Shown here: positions 4,809 through 5,063 of the stretch, piece by piece
Numbering within the stretch: position 1 is the stretch's first letter
Layout: every line of letters begins with the position of its first letter
Assembly: GCF_027066465.1 (NCBI RefSeq)
Contig: NZ_JAMONU010000204.1
Coordinates: 1-5,063 of the forward strand
Length of the DNA stretch: 5,063 bases
Reading direction: 5' to 3'
DNA from: Thermococcus sp.
GTDB lineage: Archaea; Methanobacteriota_B; Thermococci; Thermococcales; Thermococcaceae
The notes under the pieces: model-generated
Database searches by the model: none
Told to the model about the DNA's origin: nothing
Seen by the model: only the letters and a program-made list of their open reading frames with translations
Made by a program: the position numbers and the translations under genes

Positions 4809-5063
4809 ATGCGGGGTTTGGCGGTTTTCCTTGTGCTGAAGGGTGGCGACATAATAGTGGACAGGGAGGGCATAAAGAAGGACCTTCTCTCGTGGCATCT
4901 CAAAGAGGTGCGGGCTTTGGCTGAGGAACACGATAAGGTCTTCGACGTCCTCGTTGGACTTCTCGACGACGAGAACCCCCACGTCAGGGCAAACGTTCTT
5001 CAGGTTCTCATGGACATGCTGGAGGACGGGAAGCTCTCTGGGGAGAGGCTCTCGAGGGTTCTC
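4809..5063 (+). CDS. HEAT-repeat-like protein, partial (N-terminal 85 codons)
   Basis: The frame is open to the window edge, so only the first 85 residues are seen. It begins MRGLAVFLVLKGGDIIVDRE and becomes helical and charged. Residues about 43-71 (helix VFDVLVGLLDD, then NPHVRANVLQVLMDML) look like one HEAT/ARM-type repeat: two amphipathic helices with Asp-Asp at 53-54 in the turn and Val59-Arg60 opening the second helix. A second repeat may start at GERLSRVL (78-85). Such repeats form protein-binding scaffolds. No catalytic motif is visible and I cannot name a specific function or partner. The ATG at 4809 has GGGGGAG with a short 3-nt spacer. An in-frame TAA at 4773-4775 closes the frame upstream with no other start in between. 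It is divergent from hflX with 81 nt between the two starts. The coding call is secure; the HEAT assignment is moderate because it rests on about one repeat. Confidence 0.72.
   Translation, partial: MRGLAVFLVLKGGDIIVDREGIKKDLLSWHLKEVRALAEEHDKVFDVLVGLLDDENPHVRANVLQVLMDMLEDGKLSGERLSRVL

Noticed and set aside
4779..4982. 67-codon minus-strand frame under the HEAT-like gene
   Set aside because: It is antisense to a better supported frame with a ribosome binding site and a repeat-like protein. It also overlaps the divergent promoter region.
1..5063. CRISPR arrays, insertion sequences, tRNA, rRNA or C/D box RNA genes, TGM (TATCAC-N5-GTGATA) sites
   Set aside because: I looked for spaced direct repeats, transposase-like frames, tRNA-like folds, paired C and D boxes and the sugar-regulon motif, and found no convincing instance. 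Single half-matches such as TATCAC near 1387 stand alone.

Overview
The window looks like chromosomal DNA of a hyperthermophilic euryarchaeon of the order Thermococcales, most likely a Thermococcus. The grounds are near-identity, from memory, of the 2-ketoacid:ferredoxin oxidoreductase subunits to the Pyrococcus/Thermococcus proteins, the gene order gamma-vorD-vorA-vorB, archaeal BRE/TATA promoters, and ribosome binding sites of the GGAGGTGAT type.

Layout. Positions 1-2302 (minus strand) hold the start of the 2-ketoacid oxidoreductase cluster. Read in transcription order it is: the shared gamma subunit (porG/vorG, 2302-1745), vorD (1705-1388), vorA (1386-199) and the first 64 codons of vorB (193-1, cut by the window edge). 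Positions 2303-2492 are a divergent regulatory region with a striking symmetric promoter and a tandem repeat. A PiT-family phosphate (or other anion) permease runs on the plus strand at 2493-3461. An HflX-type ribosome-associated GTPase lies on the minus strand (4727-3399) and overlaps the permease tail-to-tail by 63 bp. After a compact divergent promoter region (4728-4808), a HEAT-repeat-like protein begins on the plus strand at 4809 and runs off the window.

How the genes work together. Gamma, VorD, VorA and VorB build the branched-chain 2-ketoacid:ferredoxin oxidoreductase (VOR). It converts transaminated Val/Leu/Ile to acyl-CoA, CO2 and reduced ferredoxin during peptide fermentation. In the known Thermococcales arrangement the same gamma subunit also serves pyruvate oxidoreductase, so porDAB is expected just past the left edge. 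The permease, HflX and HEAT protein have no evident functional link to VOR or to one another.

Start sites. Ribosome binding sites suggest shorter proteins than the longest frames for gamma (185 aa) and VorD (105 aa, TTG start). The hflX promoter spacing suggests a leaderless mRNA.

Novelty. I see no CRISPR, mobile element, RNA gene or defence cassette. This is a largely ordinary core region. The unusual signals are in the promoters and in the convergent overlap, not in a new gene system.
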